NCBI RefSeq assembly: GCF_014203595.1
Contig: NZ_JACHJK010000005.1
Span: 154,105 to 218,104, forward strand
Source: Streptomyces echinatus
Lineage (GTDB): Bacteria; Actinomycetota; Actinomycetes; Streptomycetales; Streptomycetaceae
DNA length: 64,000 bases
Reading direction: 5' to 3'
Each line of letters begins with the position of its first letter. The stretch's first letter is position 1. Under the pieces are notes generated by a model. It was given only the letters and a program-made list of their open reading frames with translations. It did not search any database and had not been told where the DNA came from. Made by a program: the position numbers and the translations under genes. Shown here one piece after another: positions 1-8,469 of the stretch.

Positions 1-121
1 ACCGTCCGGCTGCCCGCCGGTCCCCACCGTCCGGCTGCCCGCCGGTCCCCACCGTCCGGCTGCCCGCCGGTCCCCACCGTCCGGCTGCCCGCCGGTCCCC
101 ACCGTCCGGCTGCCCGCCGGT
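1..121. repeat. 25-bp tandem repeat, about five copies, cut by window edge
   Basis: Four identical 25-bp units beginning accgtccggc and ending in tcccc run from base 1, followed by a partial fifth unit that decays near base 121. The array may continue to the left of the window. The unit length is not a multiple of three and no convincing gene covers it, so it looks like intergenic slippage-prone DNA upstream of the gene at 224. Confidence 0.95.
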
Positions 122-223
122 GCCACCGCCCGTCGCCCCGCCGGTCCTTCTCGGCTTTCCTGGCCGGCCGTTGTCCTTCGGCCCCCGTGACGGCCGCCCC
201 GCGGCACCCCTACCGTGACCGCC

Positions 224-892
224 ATGACGGACACGCCGGAAGTACGCGACCCCGAACTCCCCGGACGGCTGCTGGCCGTCGAGCGCGACGCCCTCGTACC
301 GCTGCTGCGCTCCCGCCCCGGCGCCGACTTCGCGCTGCCGGCGGCCGCGTGTCCCGGGTGGACCGTGCGGGATGTGCTGGCGCACTGTTCCGCCGCGCTG
401 ATGCGCGTGGTGGAGGGCCGGCTGGACAGGGAGGCGTTCTCACCGGAGTCGAACGACCGGGACATCGCGGAGCGGGCCGGCTGGGCGAACGCGCGGGTCG
501 TGGACGAGCTGGAGCGCGGCATGACCGAGGCCGGGCCGGTGATCGCCCGGGGGGACGGACGGCTGGACGTGATCGCCCTGGGTGAGTGGGTGCACGCCGG
601 GGACGTGCGGGACGCCTGGAAGGAGCCGGGGGCCTACGCGGGGGCCGGGCTGCCGGACGCGCTGACCCTGCTGGCGCGGATCACCCGGGAGAAGGGGCAC
701 CTGCCGCTGCACGCCGACCTCGACGACATGGACGACCCGGTACGGCTCGGGGCCGCCGCCGCGGACGGGCCGCCCGCGCGGTACATCGGCGGGGCGGCCA
801 CGCTGCTGCGCCTGTACGCGGGGCGTCCCCTTACGGGCGTGACGTATGAGCTTGCCGGGGCGCGGGAGACGGAGCTGAACATCTTCGGGTGA
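224..892 (+). CDS. DinB/MDMPI-fold maleylpyruvate isomerase family protein
   Basis: The protein of about 222 residues begins with the four-helix DinB-like fold of the mycothiol-dependent maleylpyruvate isomerase family: the motif PGWTVRDVLAHC sits near residues 44-55 and a second candidate metal site, EWVHAGDVRDAW, near 121-132. Family members bind a divalent metal and are thought to act in thiol-dependent isomerisation or transfer, but most actinobacterial copies have no known substrate. I chose the ATG at 224; an in-frame GTG at 215 adds three residues and neither has a clear ribosome binding site. It stands alone upstream of cutC. The family is fairly sure, the reaction unknown. Confidence 0.8.
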   Translation: MTDTPEVRDPELPGRLLAVERDALVPLLRSRPGADFALPAAACPGWTVRDVLAHCSAALMRVVEGRLDREAFSPESNDRDIAERAGWANARVVDELERGMTEAGPVIARGDGRLDVIALGEWVHAGDVRDAWKEPGAYAGAGLPDALTLLARITREKGHLPLHADLDDMDDPVRLGAAAADGPPARYIGGAATLLRLYAGRPLTGVTYELAGARETELNIFG

Positions 893-934
893 GTGAGGGC
901 ACCGTGGCGCACCGGGACCGGCGTACTCTTGAAT

Positions 935-946
935 TGGACTAGACCT
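935..946. promoter_or_regulatory. DasR-like (dre-type) operator candidate before cutC
   Basis: The bases tggactagacct match 10 of 12 positions of the dre core tggtctagacca recognised by the GntR/HutC-type regulator DasR in Streptomyces. The site lies 35 bp upstream of the preferred cutC start, in a short AT-richer intergenic stretch. The match is seen directly; binding is inference. Confidence 0.4.
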
Positions 947-981
947 GTAGTCGCCCGATGAATGCCGATGAATGGGGTGCC

Positions 982-1680
982 ATGAGCAAGCGTGCAGTCC
1001 TGGAGGTGATCGCCCTCGACGTCGAGGACGCGGTCGCCGCCCAGGCCGGAGGCGCGGACCGGCTGGAGCTGGTCACCGAGATGGCGGCCGACGGGCTCAC
1101 CCCCTCGCCCGCCACCGTCGCCGCGATCCGTGCCGCCGTCGACATCGACCTGCGCGTGATGCTCCGCCTCGCGGACGGGTTCGCGGCCGGGGACGTGGAC
1201 CGGCTGGCCGGCGTGGCCGGGGAACTGCGGCAGGCAGGCGCCGACCAGTTCGTGCTCGGCTTCCTCGCCGCGGACGGCGGGGTCGACCTGGCCGCGGTGG
1301 AGCGGGTCGTCGACGCGCTCGGCGGCTGCCGGTGGACCTTCCACCGGGCGATCGACCGGGCCGCCGACCGGGACGCCCTGCGCAAGCAGCTCGCCGATCT
1401 GCCCGGCCTGGACACCTACCTCACCGCCGGCTCCGCCTCGGGCGTGGACGACGGCCTGCCCACGCTGCTCGCCGAGGCCGCGCACGACGGCGAGCCCGGG
1501 TACGAGCAGCAGATCCTCGTCGGCGGCGGACTCCGCCTCGATCATGTGGCCCGGCTCCGGGCCGGCCGGATCAAGGCGTTCCACATCGGCGGGGCGGCCC
1601 GCCCCGACGGCTGGCGGGGACCGGTCTCGGCGGACGCGGTCGCCCGGTGGCGCACGGCGGTGGACGGCGCCGCCGGTTAG
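982..1680 (+). CDS. cutC: CutC family protein
   Basis: The 232-residue protein matches CutC along its length: an N-terminal LEVIALDVEDA strand, then GGADRLEL, the VMLRLADGF segment, a TFHRAIDRA motif and a C-terminal glycine-rich phosphate-type loop (ILVGGGL, then AFHIGGAA) typical of a TIM barrel. CutC was named for copper homeostasis in E. coli, but that role has been questioned and a sugar-related enzymatic role would suit the fold. The ATG at 982 is preferred because ggggt lies 5 nt upstream; ATGs at 958 and 964 are alternatives. A DasR-like site sits just upstream, which would point to amino-sugar control rather than copper. Confidence 0.85.
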   Translation: MSKRAVLEVIALDVEDAVAAQAGGADRLELVTEMAADGLTPSPATVAAIRAAVDIDLRVMLRLADGFAAGDVDRLAGVAGELRQAGADQFVLGFLAADGGVDLAAVERVVDALGGCRWTFHRAIDRAADRDALRKQLADLPGLDTYLTAGSASGVDDGLPTLLAEAAHDGEPGYEQQILVGGGLRLDHVARLRAGRIKAFHIGGAARPDGWRGPVSADAVARWRTAVDGAAG

Positions 1681-1690
1681 CCGTCGCCGG

Positions 1691-2482
1691 TCATCTCTTC
1701 ACCGGGCGCAGGCACAGGGTGGAGTCGCCGTCCACGCTGTACTGGAGGTGGGCCACGTAGTCGCCGGCCGCGCAGTAGCCGTTCTTCGGCTCGGTGATCA
1801 GGTACTGGGCGTCCGCGGAGTCGCAGGGGACGTTCCTGAGATCCTGGTGCGGCCACTCGCGGTCGTTGTGCGCGCAGGCCCCCACCGAGAGCGGGTCGAG
1901 GTTCCGCCTGGGCGTGAAGTGGACGCCGCTCGGCTCCTTCGAGGTCCCGGAGACCATCAGCACGGGTACGGCGACCAGCGGTATCGCGAGCCCGCCGAGC
2001 GGGATGAGCGCGAACAGAGCGGCCGGCCGCCGCAGCACCGGGCGGCCGGGGTCCAGCGGCGGACGCCAGGCGGCCGTCGCCGGCGGCGGGAGCCTGCGGA
2101 TGCCCGACAGTGCACCGAGGTTGAGCAGCAGGACGACCGGGGTGATGAGCATCGACAGCACACCCCACCAGCCCCGCACCAGCGTGTCCGCCTGCATCTG
2201 CCGGAACACGGCGAGCCCGCAGGTGCGGCACAGCACGCCCCGGCGCCGCAGGAACCGCATGACCACCACCATGCCCTGGTGCCCGCGCACCGTCACCGGC
2301 GCGGCGGGCATCGCCCCGCACACCTCGCACCCGGGCCCGTGGCCGGGCCCGGCGGCGGGCGGGTACGGCGCCTGGGGCTGGTGGTACGAGCCCGGGGGCT
2401 GCTGGTGCGGCGCCGGAGGTTGCTGGTACGGCCCCGGCGGCTGTCGGTACGGGTGCGCGGAGTGCGGCTGGGGCGTGCTCAA
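1691..2482 (-). CDS. LppU/SCO3897-like membrane protein with Pro/Gln-rich N-terminus
   Basis: The protein of about 263 residues has three parts: a disordered Pro/Gln/His/Tyr-rich tail (about 1-48), a zinc-ribbon-like pair of CxxC knuckles (CEVCG and CRTCG, about 51-90), two hydrophobic segments, and an exported C-terminal domain with conserved cysteines. That end (VGACAHN, CAAGDY, STLCLRP) resembles the LppU/SCO3897 family, whose function is unknown. I chose the TTG at 2482 because ggaaagg lies 6 nt upstream; a GTG at 2518 would add 12 residues. It converges on cutC with only 10 bp between stop codons. Confidence 0.65.
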   Translation of the reverse strand: MSTPQPHSAHPYRQPPGPYQQPPAPHQQPPGSYHQPQAPYPPAAGPGHGPGCEVCGAMPAAPVTVRGHQGMVVVMRFLRRRGVLCRTCGLAVFRQMQADTLVRGWWGVLSMLITPVVLLLNLGALSGIRRLPPPATAAWRPPLDPGRPVLRRPAALFALIPLGGLAIPLVAVPVLMVSGTSKEPSGVHFTPRRNLDPLSVGACAHNDREWPHQDLRNVPCDSADAQYLITEPKNGYCAAGDYVAHLQYSVDGDSTLCLRPVKR

Positions 2483-2524
2483 CGGGTGCCTTTCCAGGGG
2501 GACATGCCGGAACGGCACAGCACC

Positions 2525-4591
2525 CTACTCGGCGAGCTGCGCGGGCAGCGGCGCCGAGTGCGTCACGATCAGGCCGGACACCGCACGGGTCAGCGCCACG
2601 TACAGACGCCGCAGCCCCGTGCGTTCGTCCGGTTCGCCGTCCACCACCGCCTGCGGCTCGTCCAGGACCACGTAGTCGTACTCCAGGCCCTTGGCGAGCG
2701 AGGCAGGGACGAGGGTCAGCCGGGTCTCGCGGGTGGTCTCCTCACCGGGGGCGAGGCAGGGGATGCCGGCCGCCGCCAGGGCCTCGGCGAGCTCCGGGAC
2801 ACGGGCGTCGGCGGCGATCAGACCGGTCGAGCCCTCGTTGCGCAGCAACTCCTCGCAGGCGGCGACCACGTCGGACGTCCCGGCGGCCGTACGGACCTCG
2901 AAGAAGCCCGGGTTCTCCCGGACGGAGGCGACCGGGGCCAGGCCGGGCGCGATGTGCGGCAGCAGCCGGGAGGCGTACGCGATGACGTCCGTCGGCACGC
3001 GGAAACCGGCCGTCAGCTCCTCGACCGCGCCCTCCGGCTTGCCGAGGTGGGCCAGCGCCTGAGCCCAGCTCCGGGTCGCCCACGGGGTCGTGCCCTGCGC
3101 GAGGTCGCCCAGGACGGTCGCGCTGCCCGTGGTGCAGCGGCGGCCGACGGCCCGGTACTGCATCGGCGACAGGTCCTGCGCCTCGTCCAGCACGACATGG
3201 CCGAGCGAGTGGGTGCGCTGGATCAGGTCGGCCGCCTCGTCGATCAGCACCGTGTCCGCCGCCGACCACCTGGCCGACTTCACACTGCGCACCGGCTTGG
3301 CCCACAGCACCGTCTTCTGCTCGTCCTCGTCCAGGATCCCGGCGGCGTGCTCGGCGAGGAACTCCGCCTCGCCGAGCAGCCGCAGCACCAGCTTCGCCGG
3401 GTCCACGGCCGGCCACAGGGCCTTCACGGCCGCCTTCACCGCGCTGTTGCGGGCGACCGCGTCCTGCACCCGGTCGTCCGGGGCCTCCCCGGCCCGCTCC
3501 ATCTGCACCAGCACCGCGTGCGCGATGCGCTGCGGCAGGGCCTCACGGGCGGCGCCGTAGCGGATGCCCCGCGCAAGCAACTCGCGGACGATCTCCTCCA
3601 GTTCGTACGCCGGCACCCGCCAGCGCCGCGAGCCGCGCACGACCACGACCGGCTCGGTGGGCAGGGTCACGTGCGCGTACAGGGCGCGCCTGAGCACCTC
3701 GGCCATCCGGGCGTCGCCCTTGACCAGCGCGGCGGCGGCGTCGTCCGTGCCGCGCACCTCGGCATGGGCGACGAGGTCGTCCACCGTGGCCTGCCGGACG
3801 GTCAGCTCGCCGAGCGCGGGCAGGACCTGCTCGATGTAGTGCAGGAAGGACCGGTTCGGCCCGATGACCAGGGTGCCGGTGCGGGCCAGCCGCTCCCGGT
3901 GGGCGTAGAGCAGGTAGGCGACCCGGTGCAGGCCGACGGCGGTCTTCCCGGTGCCGGGGCCGCCCTGCACGCAGACCGTGCCGGACAGGCCGGAGCGGAC
4001 GATCTCGTCCTGTTCCGGCTGGATGGTGGCCACGATGTCCCGCATCGGGCCGACGCGCGGCCGCTCGATCTCCTGCTGGAGCAGCTTGCTGGTGGCGGCC
4101 GCCTCGGCCGGGTCGGAGAGGTGCTCGTCCTCGTACGCGGTCAGATCGCCGCCGGTGTAGCCGAAGCGCCGGCGCAGCCCGACGTCCATGGGGTCCTTCT
4201 TGGACGCCCGGTAGAACGGCTGCGAGACCGGCGCGCGCCAGTCGATGACCATCGGGTCGCCGCCGGCGTCGTGCACATGACGGCGCCCGATGTAGAACTG
4301 CTCGCCCTCGGCGCCCTCGGCCTGCTCGGCGCCGGGGGCGTGCAGGTAGTCCAGCCGCCCGAAGAACAGCGGGGTGTCGCTGAGGTCGGCCAGGGCCTTG
4401 ATGCGTTCGTCGATCTGGCGGGCGAGCACCTCGGCGTTCACCCAGTTCGCGGTGACGTCGCGGATGTCCAGGGCCTCGACGTCCTCGCGCATGGCACGCA
4501 GGGCGGCGCGGGACGAGGCGAGGTGGGACCGCTCTCGGGCGAGGGGGTCGACGGACGGGCCGGCGGGCGGTTCGTGGGTGGGCGCGGACAA
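2525..4591 (-). CDS. helD: HelD-type UvrD-like ATPase, RNA polymerase recycling factor
   Basis: This 688-residue protein has the layout of actinobacterial HelD: an N-terminal coiled-coil arm rich in Arg/Ala/Glu (about 15-75), a Walker A motif GGPGTGKT at 210-217, a Walker B region LDEAQDLSPMQY, and a C-terminal superfamily 1 domain ending with the GLRRLYVALTRA motif. HelD removes RNA polymerase from stalled or non-specific complexes using ATP and can protect it from rifamycins. The TTG start at 4591 is chosen because ggagg lies 7 nt upstream; the much longer reading frame continuing to 5137 lacks this and runs over a neighbour. The gene is divergent from the small gene at 4854. Confidence 0.85.
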   Translation of the reverse strand: MSAPTHEPPAGPSVDPLARERSHLASSRAALRAMREDVEALDIRDVTANWVNAEVLARQIDERIKALADLSDTPLFFGRLDYLHAPGAEQAEGAEGEQFYIGRRHVHDAGGDPMVIDWRAPVSQPFYRASKKDPMDVGLRRRFGYTGGDLTAYEDEHLSDPAEAAATSKLLQQEIERPRVGPMRDIVATIQPEQDEIVRSGLSGTVCVQGGPGTGKTAVGLHRVAYLLYAHRERLARTGTLVIGPNRSFLHYIEQVLPALGELTVRQATVDDLVAHAEVRGTDDAAAALVKGDARMAEVLRRALYAHVTLPTEPVVVVRGSRRWRVPAYELEEIVRELLARGIRYGAAREALPQRIAHAVLVQMERAGEAPDDRVQDAVARNSAVKAAVKALWPAVDPAKLVLRLLGEAEFLAEHAAGILDEDEQKTVLWAKPVRSVKSARWSAADTVLIDEAADLIQRTHSLGHVVLDEAQDLSPMQYRAVGRRCTTGSATVLGDLAQGTTPWATRSWAQALAHLGKPEGAVEELTAGFRVPTDVIAYASRLLPHIAPGLAPVASVRENPGFFEVRTAAGTSDVVAACEELLRNEGSTGLIAADARVPELAEALAAAGIPCLAPGEETTRETRLTLVPASLAKGLEYDYVVLDEPQAVVDGEPDERTGLRRLYVALTRAVSGLIVTHSAPLPAQLAE

Positions 4592-4727
4592 GGGGGTGCC
4601 TCCGTTGGGCCTGTGGCGTGGGCTACGACGGTGCCGTCCGGTTTCCGGCCGGACGGCGGCTCTCCGTGAGGAGGCGGGCAAGAGCGGAGATTTTAGGGGG
4701 CGCGGGGGCGCGGGTCCAACGAATATC

Positions 4728-4743
4728 CGTCCCCTAGGGGACG
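4728..4743. promoter_or_regulatory. Perfect 16-bp palindrome between helD and the small gene at 4854
   Basis: The bases cgtcccctaggggacg form a perfect palindrome in the 262-bp divergent intergenic region. A looser related block (cccccggcgtaggggcgg) follows at about 4750. It could be an operator for a dimeric regulator controlling either gene. No rifamycin-associated element of the type found before some Streptomyces helD genes was recognised. Confidence 0.5.
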
Positions 4744-4853
4744 AGGTGCCCCCGGCGTAGGGGCGGGGTCCACCCGGAGATCTACGAAAGGCCGTCCGGA
4801 ACCGGACCCGTGGACCGATGCGTGAGAGGGGTCCCGAGTTCCACCATGGAGAC

Positions 4854-5036
4854 ATGAGCGCAGCAACCATCTCTCCCTCCCCCGTCCGGCCCCCGTCCGG
4901 CGCCACGGCGGTGGACGGCCCGCACCACCACCCGCTGGGCAACGCCCTGCGCGCCCTGAAGGTGTTCGCCGAGGCGGCGTTCAGCGTCGCGATCCTCGGC
5001 GAGTACGGCGAGGAAGCGGGCATACGCCGCAAGTAA
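4854..5036 (+). CDS. Small conserved protein, function unknown
   Basis: A 60-residue product with a Pro/Ser-rich disordered first third, a His-rich patch (DGPHHHPLGNALRALK) and an amphipathic C-terminal helix ending EEAGIRRK. The ATG at 4854 follows ggag closely, so initiation may be weak; an in-frame ATG at 4818 would add 12 unlikely residues. The gene lies 18 bp before the glycosyltransferase gene at 5055 and could share its transcript. I believe similar short proteins occur in other Streptomyces but cannot name a family. Confidence 0.6.
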   Translation: MSAATISPSPVRPPSGATAVDGPHHHPLGNALRALKVFAEAAFSVAILGEYGEEAGIRRK

Positions 5037-5054
5037 CGGCATAGGGTCGCGTCC

Positions 5055-6236
5055 GTGCGGAAACGGACGTCCCTGCTCCTTCTCGCCCTCTCCCTCACCT
5101 CCTTCGTCACGCTGTGCGCCCTGCGCGGCGCACCCATGGCCGACCTCCTCGTCTACCGGGCCGAGGGCGCGGCCGTGGCCCACGGCACCGACCTCTACGG
5201 CTTCACCGTCACCGAGTGGCGGCTCCCCGCGACCTACCCGCCCTTCGCGGCGGTCCTCTTCGTCCCGGCCACCTGGCTTTCCGTGCCGGCTCTGAAAGCG
5301 GCGTTCCTGGCGGGCAACGCGCTCCTGCTCGCCGTCTTCGTCGCCCTCTCCGCCCGCCTGGCGTCCCGGCCCCTGCGCCTGCCCCCGCACCTGCCCCTGC
5401 TCTGCGCGGCCACCGCGGCCGCGCTCTGGCTGGAGCCGGTCTTCCAGACGCTCCTGTTCGGCCAGATCAACCTGGCCGTCGCCTGTCTGGCCCTGTGGGA
5501 CCTGACCCGGCCCGCGGGCGCCCGCGCCAAGGGCCTCGCCCTCGGGATCTCGGCCGGCATCAAGCTCACCCCGGCCGTGTTCGTGGCCTACCTGCTGCTG
5601 CGGGGCCGGGCGCGGGAGGCGGTGACGGCGGTGGCGGCCTTCGGCGGGACGGTCGCGCTGGGTGCCGTCCTGCTCCCCTCCGCGAGCGCCGACTTCTGGA
5701 CCCGGCGCCTGTACGAGACCGGCCGGGTCGGCAAGGCGTGGATCGTGGACAACCAGTCCCTTCGGGGGCTGGCCGCACGGGCCCTGGGCGATCCCGAGCC
5801 GGGCCTCCTGTGGGTGCTGCCGGCGGCAGCGGTCGCGGTGGCGGGCCTGGCGCTGGCGGCCCGTGCCCGCCGGGACAGCCACGGCATCCTGCTGGCCGCG
5901 TTCACGGCCCTGCTGGTCTGCCCGGTCAGCTGGACCCACCACTGGGTGTGGTGCGTGCCGCTGCTCGCCGTGCTGCTGGCGGAGGGGCGGACCCGCACGG
6001 CCGCGCTGGTGGCCCTCGTCTTCACCGCCCGCACGATATGGCTGGTGCCCCACGAGGGCGCCCTCGACCTGGAACTTCCTTGGTGGCAGCAACCGTTGGC
6101 AGCTGCTTACCCGCTCCTGGTGCTCGGGCTGGCCATCTCGTATGACAGCATGATCAGCCGTTGTCCGATCGTTTCGACCGAGCAAACGGGGAAATCGACA
6201 TGCCCTTCTCGAAGCTTCCGCTCCGCAAGGCGGTGA
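5055..6236 (+). CDS. GT87-family polyprenyl-phosphate mannosyltransferase-like membrane protein
   Basis: The 393-residue protein has about ten hydrophobic segments and the marks of the DUF2029/GT87 family: an N-terminal helix followed by DLLVYRAEGAAV, the LPATYPPFAAVLFVP loop, FGQINLAVACLALWD and GISAGIKLTPAVF. Members such as mycobacterial PimE transfer mannose from polyprenyl phosphate on the outer face of the membrane. The last 35 residues (from about ISYDSM) look unlike the family and overlap the start of the next gene by 37 nt, so the native end may have been lost by a frameshift. The GTG start follows the small gene by 18 nt. Confidence 0.8.
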   Translation: MRKRTSLLLLALSLTSFVTLCALRGAPMADLLVYRAEGAAVAHGTDLYGFTVTEWRLPATYPPFAAVLFVPATWLSVPALKAAFLAGNALLLAVFVALSARLASRPLRLPPHLPLLCAATAAALWLEPVFQTLLFGQINLAVACLALWDLTRPAGARAKGLALGISAGIKLTPAVFVAYLLLRGRAREAVTAVAAFGGTVALGAVLLPSASADFWTRRLYETGRVGKAWIVDNQSLRGLAARALGDPEPGLLWVLPAAAVAVAGLALAARARRDSHGILLAAFTALLVCPVSWTHHWVWCVPLLAVLLAEGRTRTAALVALVFTARTIWLVPHEGALDLELPWWQQPLAAAYPLLVLGLAISYDSMISRCPIVSTEQTGKSTCPSRSFRSARR

Positions 6237-6529
6237 GCGGTCTGACCGCCGCCACCGCCCTCGCCCTCGGCGCCACCGTCCTGGCCGCGCCCGGCGCCTC
6301 GGCCGTCGGTTCCTCCGGCTGCACCAAGAACATCAAGGACAAGACCCTTCAGGTCGTCCAGTGGGACCACGCCGACATGTACACCAGCCCCAGCTTCAAG
6401 TCCAAGGTGAAGAAGTCCGTCTTCGTGGGCAGCAACGTGCGCGTGTACTGCACCGCGAAGGGCGGCGACTGGTACTACGGCAAGTCCGGCAAGACCAAGG
6501 GCTGGATGGAGTACCACGCCTTCTTCTAG
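6200..6529 (+). CDS. Secreted SH3-like small protein
   Basis: A 109-residue product with a Sec signal peptide: a basic start (MPFSKLPLRK), a hydrophobic core, and a likely cleavage after GASA. The mature part of about 75 residues (VVQWDHADMYTSPSFKSKV ... VFVGSNVRVYC ... GWMEYHAFF) reads like a bacterial SH3 domain and has two cysteines that could form a disulphide. Such domains bind peptidoglycan or matrix. The ATG at 6200 follows ggggaaa by 5 nt; a TTG at 6161 is in frame but would spoil the signal peptide. Confidence 0.8.
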   Translation: MPFSKLPLRKAVSGLTAATALALGATVLAAPGASAVGSSGCTKNIKDKTLQVVQWDHADMYTSPSFKSKVKKSVFVGSNVRVYCTAKGGDWYYGKSGKTKGWMEYHAFF

Positions 6530-6568
6530 GCACCTCTCCAGGCGCCGCGCCCGTCCTCCTGGGCGGGC

Positions 6569-8212
6569 TCAGCCCTCCGCCAGGATCTCGTCCGCGTCCA
6601 CGATGCGGTAGGCGTAGCCCTGCTCGGCCAGGAAGCGCTGCCGGTGGGCGGCGAAGTCCTGGTCGATGGTGTCGCGGGCGACGACCGAGTAGAAGTGGGC
6701 CTGGTGGCCGTCGGCCTTGGGGCGCAGCACCCGGCCGAGCCGCTGGGCCTCCTCCTGCCGGGAGCCGAAGGTGCCGGACACCTGGATGGCGACCGTGGCC
6801 TCGGGCAGGTCGATGGAGAAGTTGGCGACCTTCGACACCACCAGCACGCTGATCTCACCCTCGCGGAACGCGTCGAAGAGCTTCTCGCGCTGGGCGTTGG
6901 AGGTCTCGCCCTTGATGACGGGGGCGTTCAGATGCTCGCCCAGCTCGTCCAGCTGGTCGATGTACTGGCCGATGACGAGGATCTGCTGCCCGGCGAAGCG
7001 GCGGACGATCGCCTCCGTGACCTTCCTTTTGGTCGCCGTCGTCGCACAGAAGCGGTACTTCTCCTCCGTCTCGGCCGTCGCGTAGGCCAGCCGCTCGGAG
7101 TCGGTCAGGTTCACCCGGACCTCGACACAGTCGGCCGGCGCGATGTAGCCCTGCGCCTCGATCTCCTTCCAGGGCGCGTCGAACCGCTTGGGCCCGATGA
7201 GGGAGAACACGTCCGACTCCCGGCCGTCCTCGCGCACCAGGGTGGCCGTGAGCCCCAGCCGGCGGCGCGCCTGGAGGTCGGCGGTGAACTTGAACACCGG
7301 CGCGGGCAGCAGATGCACCTCGTCGTAGACGATCAGCCCCCAGTCCCGGGAGTCGAACAGCTCCAGGTGCGGGTAGACGCCCTTCCGCTTGGTCGTCAGC
7401 ACCTGGTACGTGGCGATGGTGACCGGGCGGATCTCCTTCTTCGTGCCGCTGTACTCGCCGATCTCGTCCTCGGTGAGCGAGGTCCGCTTCACCAGCTCGT
7501 GCTTCCACTGCCGGGCGGAGACGGTGTTGGTGACGAGGATCAGCGTGGTCGACTTCGCCTGGGCCATGGACCCGGCGCCGACCAGCGTCTTGCCGGCGCC
7601 GCAGGGCAGCACGACGACGCCGCTGCCGCCGTGCCAGAAGTTCTCCACGGCCTGCTTCTGGTACGGCCGCAGGTTCCAGCCGTCCTCCAGCAGCTCGATC
7701 GGGTGCGCCTCGCCGTCGACGTACCCGGCGAGGTCCTCGGCCGGCCAGCCCAGCTTCAGCAGCATCTGCTTGATCTGGCCGCGCTCCGAGGGGTGCACCG
7801 CGACGGTGTCCGGGTCGATGCGGTTGCCGACCAGCGGGGTGATCCGCCTGGACTTCAGCACCTCCTCCAGCACCGGCCGGTCGGTGGTGGTGAGTACGAG
7901 TCCGTGCGCGGGGTGCTTGCTGAGGGTGAGGCGGCCGTAGCGGTCCATCGTCTCGGCGATGTCCACGAGCAGCGCGTGCGGCACCGGGTAGCGGCTGTAC
8001 TGCACGAGGGCGTCCACGACCTGCTCGGCGTCGTGGCCCGCGGCGCGCGCGTTCCACAGGCCGAGCGGGGTGACCCGGTAGGTGTGGATGTGCTCGGGCG
8101 CCCGCTCCAGTTCGGCGAAGGGCGCGATGGCCCGCCGGCATTCGTCGGCCCGCTCGTGGTCGACTTCCAGGAGCAGGGTCTTGTCGGACTGGACGATGAG
8201 GGGACCGTTCAC
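6569..8212 (-). CDS. XPB-type DNA repair helicase (superfamily 2)
   Basis: The 547-residue protein has the bacterial XPB plan: an N-terminal damage-recognition-like domain (1-170), the LRPYQKQAVENFW helicase Q region, Walker A PCGAGKT at 203-209, DEVH box at 297-300, GLTATLVRED (motif III, RED element) and a C-terminal helicase domain with SGTFGSRQEEAQRLGRVLRP as motif VI. Homologues are 3'-5' DNA helicases whose bacterial repair role is only partly defined. The GTG at 8212 is preferred because ggaaagg lies 9 nt upstream. The WYL/helicase-associated gene at 9017 is close by, a pairing often seen in actinobacteria. Confidence 0.92.
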   Translation of the reverse strand: MNGPLIVQSDKTLLLEVDHERADECRRAIAPFAELERAPEHIHTYRVTPLGLWNARAAGHDAEQVVDALVQYSRYPVPHALLVDIAETMDRYGRLTLSKHPAHGLVLTTTDRPVLEEVLKSRRITPLVGNRIDPDTVAVHPSERGQIKQMLLKLGWPAEDLAGYVDGEAHPIELLEDGWNLRPYQKQAVENFWHGGSGVVVLPCGAGKTLVGAGSMAQAKSTTLILVTNTVSARQWKHELVKRTSLTEDEIGEYSGTKKEIRPVTIATYQVLTTKRKGVYPHLELFDSRDWGLIVYDEVHLLPAPVFKFTADLQARRRLGLTATLVREDGRESDVFSLIGPKRFDAPWKEIEAQGYIAPADCVEVRVNLTDSERLAYATAETEEKYRFCATTATKRKVTEAIVRRFAGQQILVIGQYIDQLDELGEHLNAPVIKGETSNAQREKLFDAFREGEISVLVVSKVANFSIDLPEATVAIQVSGTFGSRQEEAQRLGRVLRPKADGHQAHFYSVVARDTIDQDFAAHRQRFLAEQGYAYRIVDADEILAEG

Positions 8213-8469
8213 GCGCGGCTGCCTTTCCGAACGGCTGGACGTGGCCAAACAACCAGTGTGCCGCATCGGGCCGGATTGCCCATGGGGTCAGCCGGCCGTA
8301 CCTGCTTTCACCACCTGCGGAAACGGGGTCAGCGCGCGGCTTCCACGACGAAGAGCCGGCCGTCCGCGCCCCTGCCGACGCACGTGTCCTCGCGGGGCAA
8401 CCCCGCCCCGGGTCCGGGTGTCTACTCCGGCGAAGCGGTGTGGCGCGGGGGCGGTGAGGAGTGCGGGTG

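Noticed and set aside
1..121. CRISPR array
   Set aside because: Units are directly adjacent without spacers, and no cas gene is near.
1544..4669. Open frame of more than 1,000 codons on the plus strand
   Set aside because: It is antisense to helD and the LppU-like gene and its translation is Arg/Gly/Gln/Val-rich without any fold signal, typical of high-G+C shadow frames.
4592..4853. Rifamycin-associated element before helD
   Set aside because: The known 19-bp inverted element was looked for; only the unrelated palindrome at 4728 is present.
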